From contig JAJXWO010000004.1 in the NCBI GenBank assembly GCA_021781535.1, forward strand, positions 62,001-126,000: 64,000 nt of DNA, in the 5' to 3' direction. Each line of letters starts with the position of its first letter. Position 1 is the stretch's first letter. This document shows positions 61,226 to 64,000 of the stretch, one piece after another. The translations under genes were made by a program, and so were the position numbers. This stretch comes from Deltaproteobacteria bacterium (lineage in GTDB: Bacteria > Desulfobacterota > Desulfuromonadia > Geobacterales > Pseudopelobacteraceae). Under the pieces are notes generated by a model. That model searched no databases. It was not told the origin of the DNA and saw nothing but the letters and a program-made list of their open reading frames with translations.

Positions 61226-62259
61226 TTCGAAGTGTCACACTGCTGTTATTTCTGATAGCACTCTTGCTGCCGGTCAGCCGGGCGCTGTCTGCTGTTACCC
61301 AGACCGCCCTGGTCCGGACGGAACCACTAAAGAAACAGGTAATCGCTGCTACCTTAACCGGCTACGGTTTGGTTGGCATGGATCCCCTGACAACGGTCAA
61401 TATCAATTTTCCGGTTGCCGGGCAGGTAAGCCGGTTGTATGTCAGCCAAGGGGAACTGGTAGCAAAGGGAGCGCCACTGGTGGAATTGTCGCTCAGTGTG
61501 GCCGACGCCCTCAGCTATTCCCAGGCCAGATCGAACCTCGACTTTGCCCGTTCCGAGCTGGTGCGGACCCAGCGCATGACGGATCAACAACTGGCTACCC
61601 GCTCCCAGCTGCAGCAGGCACGCAAAAACGTTACCGATGCCGGGGCGGCCCTGGCTGCCCAGCAGAAACTTGGCACCAATGTCGGCCTCAGGTTGATCAG
61701 GGCGACATTCGACGGTATCGTCGGTCAGGTTTCGGTTGCACCGGGAGACCGTCTTCAGGCCGGGGCCACAGCCCTGCAGTTGGCCCGGCGTGATCGCATG
61801 AAGGTGACTATCGGCGTAGAGCCGGAGGATATGGGACGGGTTCGGCCAGGGATGCCGGTGCAGGTATCATCTGTATTCAATGACCGGCTTATCGTTCCCG
61901 GCCGCGTCGAAAAGGTCTTTGGCATGATCAACCCGCAGACGCGGCTGGTAGACGTTGCCGTCGCCCTCCGTTCAAAACCGGCTGCCAGTCTGACCCCGGG
62001 CACCAGAGTAAAGGGCGCCATAACCCTGCAAAACCAGAGCGGCTACGCGGTACCGCGTCGTTCAGTACTCAAGGACGCCGGTGGCGCCTACCTCTTTGTT
62101 GTCCGCAAAGGAGTTGCCAGGCGCATCGCGGTAATAGCCGGAATCGAAGGCAGCGGAAGAGTTGCCGTCAGTGGCAGGCTGATGCCGGGTGACCGGGTGG
62201 TAGTGCTGGGCAATTATGAACTGCGTGACGGTATGGCGACACGAGAGCAGCAGCCATGA
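61222..62259 (+). CDS. RND efflux periplasmic adaptor (membrane fusion protein)
   Basis: A 345-residue adaptor that links the inner-membrane pump to the TolC-type channel. A signal peptide (MIRSVTLLLFLIALLLPVSR) leads to the lipoyl-type halves: NFPVAGQVSRLYVSQGELVAK near 69-89 (split here) and RATFDGIVGQVSVAPGDRLQ near 158-177. A helical hairpin with RSQLQQARKNV and a beta-barrel with GVRPGMPVQV-like RVRPGMPVQVSS are also seen. Start and stop overlap both neighbours by four bases. Confidence 0.92.
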   Translation: MIRSVTLLLFLIALLLPVSRALSAVTQTALVRTEPLKKQVIAATLTGYGLVGMDPLTTVNINFPVAGQVSRLYVSQGELVAKGAPLVELSLSVADALSYSQARSNLDFARSELVRTQRMTDQQLATRSQLQQARKNVTDAGAALAAQQKLGTNVGLRLIRATFDGIVGQVSVAPGDRLQAGATALQLARRDRMKVTIGVEPEDMGRVRPGMPVQVSSVFNDRLIVPGRVEKVFGMINPQTRLVDVAVALRSKPAASLTPGTRVKGAITLQNQSGYAVPRRSVLKDAGGAYLFVVRKGVARRIAVIAGIEGSGRVAVSGRLMPGDRVVVLGNYELRDGMATREQQP

Positions 62260-64000
62260 ACTACTTCACCATCTGGGTCCAGACCCATCGCCGCTCGATA
62301 CTCTTTCTGGTCCTGATGATGGCGGCGGCAGGGATGGTCATTGCCTTCAAATTGCCGGTGGCGCTGTTCCCCACCGTTGATTTCCCGCGGGTTGTGATTT
62401 CGCTTGATGCCGGCGACCGCGACGCCGGGTTGATGGAACTCCAGGTGACGAGACCGGTTGAAGCAGCGGTGCGGTCGGTTCCGGGGGTTGAGTCGGTCCG
62501 CTCCACCAGCAGCCGGGGGAGTGCCGAGATCTCGGTCAACTTCGGGTGGGGCACAGACATGATTGCTGCCATGCTGCAGGTTGAATCGGCTGCCAGTCGG
62601 GTGCTCCCCAATCTGCCTGCCGGAACGACCTTTGATGTGCACCGCATGGATCCGACGGTATTTCCGGTGCTTGCCTACAGTCTCACCTCAAAAGAAAAAT
62701 CTCTGGTTGAACTGCGTGACATTGCACGCTTCCGGATCGTGCCGCTGCTCTCCGGCGTTACCGGTACATCCAGGATACAGGTAGTCGGCGGTGATCAAGA
62801 AGAATTCAGGGTGACCGTGGATCCGGCCCGGCTGCAGGCTTACGGGCTGACTCTGGGGGACGTGGCCCAGACCCTTTCGGCGGCCAACGTAATAACCGCC
62901 GTCGGTCGTCTGGAGGATCATTACAAGCTCTATCTGGCCATGGCGGATACACGCTTTACAACCCTTGACGAGATCCGCCGGACCGTCCTTAAAAGCGGCT
63001 CCAACGCGATCGTCCGCCTGGAAGAGGTCGCCTCCGTGAAGCGTGATACCGTCCCCCAATGGCAGCGCGTTACCGCCGACGGGCGGGATGCGGTGCTGTT
63101 CAATGTCTACCAGCAGCCGGGAGGCAACACCGTCCAGATTGCCGATCATATCAAGGCCAAGCTTGCCGCTTTTGCGCCGCAGTTGCCCAAAGGGGTCGCC
63201 ATCAGCGCCTGGTACGACCAGAGTGAGCTGATTGTCAACTCGGCAGTCAGCGTCCGCGACGCCATCATCATCGGGGTGATCCTCGGTGCCGGGGTGCTGC
63301 TGTTGTTCCTGCGCAGCCTGAAGATCACCCTGATTGCCATCATTGTCGTGCCGACCGTGCTGGCTGCCACCATCGTCCTGTTACATCTGCTCAACATGAG
63401 CTTTAACATCATGACCCTTGGCGGTATGGCAGCGGCGGTCGGACTTATCATCGACGACGTGATCGTGATGGTCGAGCATATCGTCCGGCGTCTGCGGGGA
63501 GGAGCCGGCGACCACGAGGGGAGGGTCATGGCGGCAGCCCGTGAATTCACGCACCCGCTGGCCGGCTCATCCGCCGCCACCATCATTATCTTTGTCCCGC
63601 TGGCCTTCCTGAGCGGCGTCACCGGCGCTTTTTTCAAAGCCCTCTCCGTAACCATGGCCGCATCCCTGGTGATCTCTTTTCTGATTACCTGGCTGGCCGT
63701 GCCGATCCTGGCCGACCATCTGCTGGGAGCCAGGGAGGCCGACCGGGAAGAAAACGGCCCGATCATGCTGCGAGCCCACCGTTTCTACGAATGGCTCATG
63801 ACCCGGCTGTTGAGGCGCCCGGCCTTGATACTGGCAATTATTATCCCGCTTGTGCTGCTGGGGTACGCAGGTTATCGCCAGGTTGGCTCCGGCTTCATGC
63901 CGGCCATGGACGAGGGTGGCTTCATCCTCGATTATTGGACCCCGCCCGGCACCGCGTTGTCCGAGACTGACCGGCTCCTGCGCCAGGTAGAGGCCATCAT
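62256..64000 (+). CDS. RND efflux transporter permease (AcrB/HAE-1-like), 5' part; 3' end outside window
   Basis: About 581 codons run open to the window edge (RND pumps are usually about 1030). It starts MNYFTIWVQTHRRSILFLVL with the first helix. The porter region includes VPGVESVRSTSSRGSAEIS and VDPARLQAYGLTLGDVAQTL. A cluster of helices from about residue 335 contains the TM4 segment GGMAAAVGLIIDDVIVMVEH with the Asp-Asp pair (near 400) of proton-coupled HAE-type pumps rather than the metal (HME) signature. The ATGA overlap couples it to the adaptor. The substrate is unknown. Confidence 0.92.
   Translation, partial: MNYFTIWVQTHRRSILFLVLMMAAAGMVIAFKLPVALFPTVDFPRVVISLDAGDRDAGLMELQVTRPVEAAVRSVPGVESVRSTSSRGSAEISVNFGWGTDMIAAMLQVESAASRVLPNLPAGTTFDVHRMDPTVFPVLAYSLTSKEKSLVELRDIARFRIVPLLSGVTGTSRIQVVGGDQEEFRVTVDPARLQAYGLTLGDVAQTLSAANVITAVGRLEDHYKLYLAMADTRFTTLDEIRRTVLKSGSNAIVRLEEVASVKRDTVPQWQRVTADGRDAVLFNVYQQPGGNTVQIADHIKAKLAAFAPQLPKGVAISAWYDQSELIVNSAVSVRDAIIIGVILGAGVLLLFLRSLKITLIAIIVVPTVLAATIVLLHLLNMSFNIMTLGGMAAAVGLIIDDVIVMVEHIVRRLRGGAGDHEGRVMAAAREFTHPLAGSSAATIIIFVPLAFLSGVTGAFFKALSVTMAASLVISFLITWLAVPILADHLLGAREADREENGPIMLRAHRFYEWLMTRLLRRPALILAIIIPLVLLGYAGYRQVGSGFMPAMDEGGFILDYWTPPGTALSETDRLLRQVEAI

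Overview
The window looks like chromosome from a Geobacter-type deltaproteobacterium (Geobacterales/Desulfuromonadia). This is inferred from gene content: a diheme c-type lipoprotein, a class I hybrid-cluster protein, HDOD and DUF116 proteins, several PAS-type kinases, a CheB-CheR-PAS fusion, and a flagellar operon with flhF, flhG and fliA. I see no rRNA, tRNA, CRISPR array, insertion sequence or prophage. The first gene is cut at its 5' end and the last at its 3' end.

Region 1 (1-5.4 kb, + strand) is a tightly coupled housekeeping run: nadD (partial), rsfS, rlmH, gpmI, a fumarylacetoacetase-family hydrolase, a cardiolipin synthase-like PLD enzyme and a TatD nuclease. Most junctions overlap by a few bases. 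A diheme lipoprotein follows. Region 2 (5.8-12 kb) holds a two-component system, a small membrane protein, a palindromic repeat, a helicase that fuses a JAMM/RadC-like peptidase domain to DinG, and a pair of half-size chromate transporters. Region 3 (12-25.5 kb) has mtnA and glnE on the + strand, then def-fmt-DUF116 on the - strand. After these come a 69-residue protein of unknown function, an HDOD protein, and a secreted TPR protein followed by a very large cytoplasmic GH13-like protein.

Region 4 (25.6-38.2 kb, - strand) is one flagellar transcription unit read flhA-flhF-flhG-fliA-flgF-flgG-flgA-flgH-flgI-flgJ-flgN-flgK-flgL. It encodes the export gate, the placement GTPase and its ATPase partner, sigma-28, the distal rod, the P and L rings and the hook-filament junction. 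No flgM is visible. A sigma-54-like element lies 43 nt upstream of flhA.

Region 5 (38.5-45.5 kb) has a lipoprotein form of MsrB, ssb, and a cydA-cydB-poxB-flavoprotein disulfide reductase operon. That operon would couple pyruvate oxidation to O2 reduction through quinone. Region 6 (45.6-57.4 kb) is signalling and nitrosative or oxidative stress. It contains a hybrid kinase with a response regulator, hcp with an FNR-type box placed as a class II activator site, a PAS protein, YceI, a Bcr/CflA exporter, a thioredoxin-like protein without its CxxC, a CheB-CheR-PAS fusion and a PAS kinase.

Region 7 (57.6-64 kb) has a low-GC operon of a COG4705 membrane protein and a VirK/YbjX (DUF535) protein behind a tandem-repeat operator. 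Last is a tripartite RND efflux operon (TolC-type lipoprotein, adaptor, RND pump) behind a promoter with a 20-bp spacer and a dyad, the layout of MerR-controlled promoters.

The items most worth follow-up are the JAMM-DinG fusion, the TPR/GH13 pair, the cyd-pox operon, the CheB-CheR-PAS/kinase pair with a terminator in its leader, and the operators upstream of hcp, the DUF535 operon and the RND operon. All functions are read from sequence; no database search was run.
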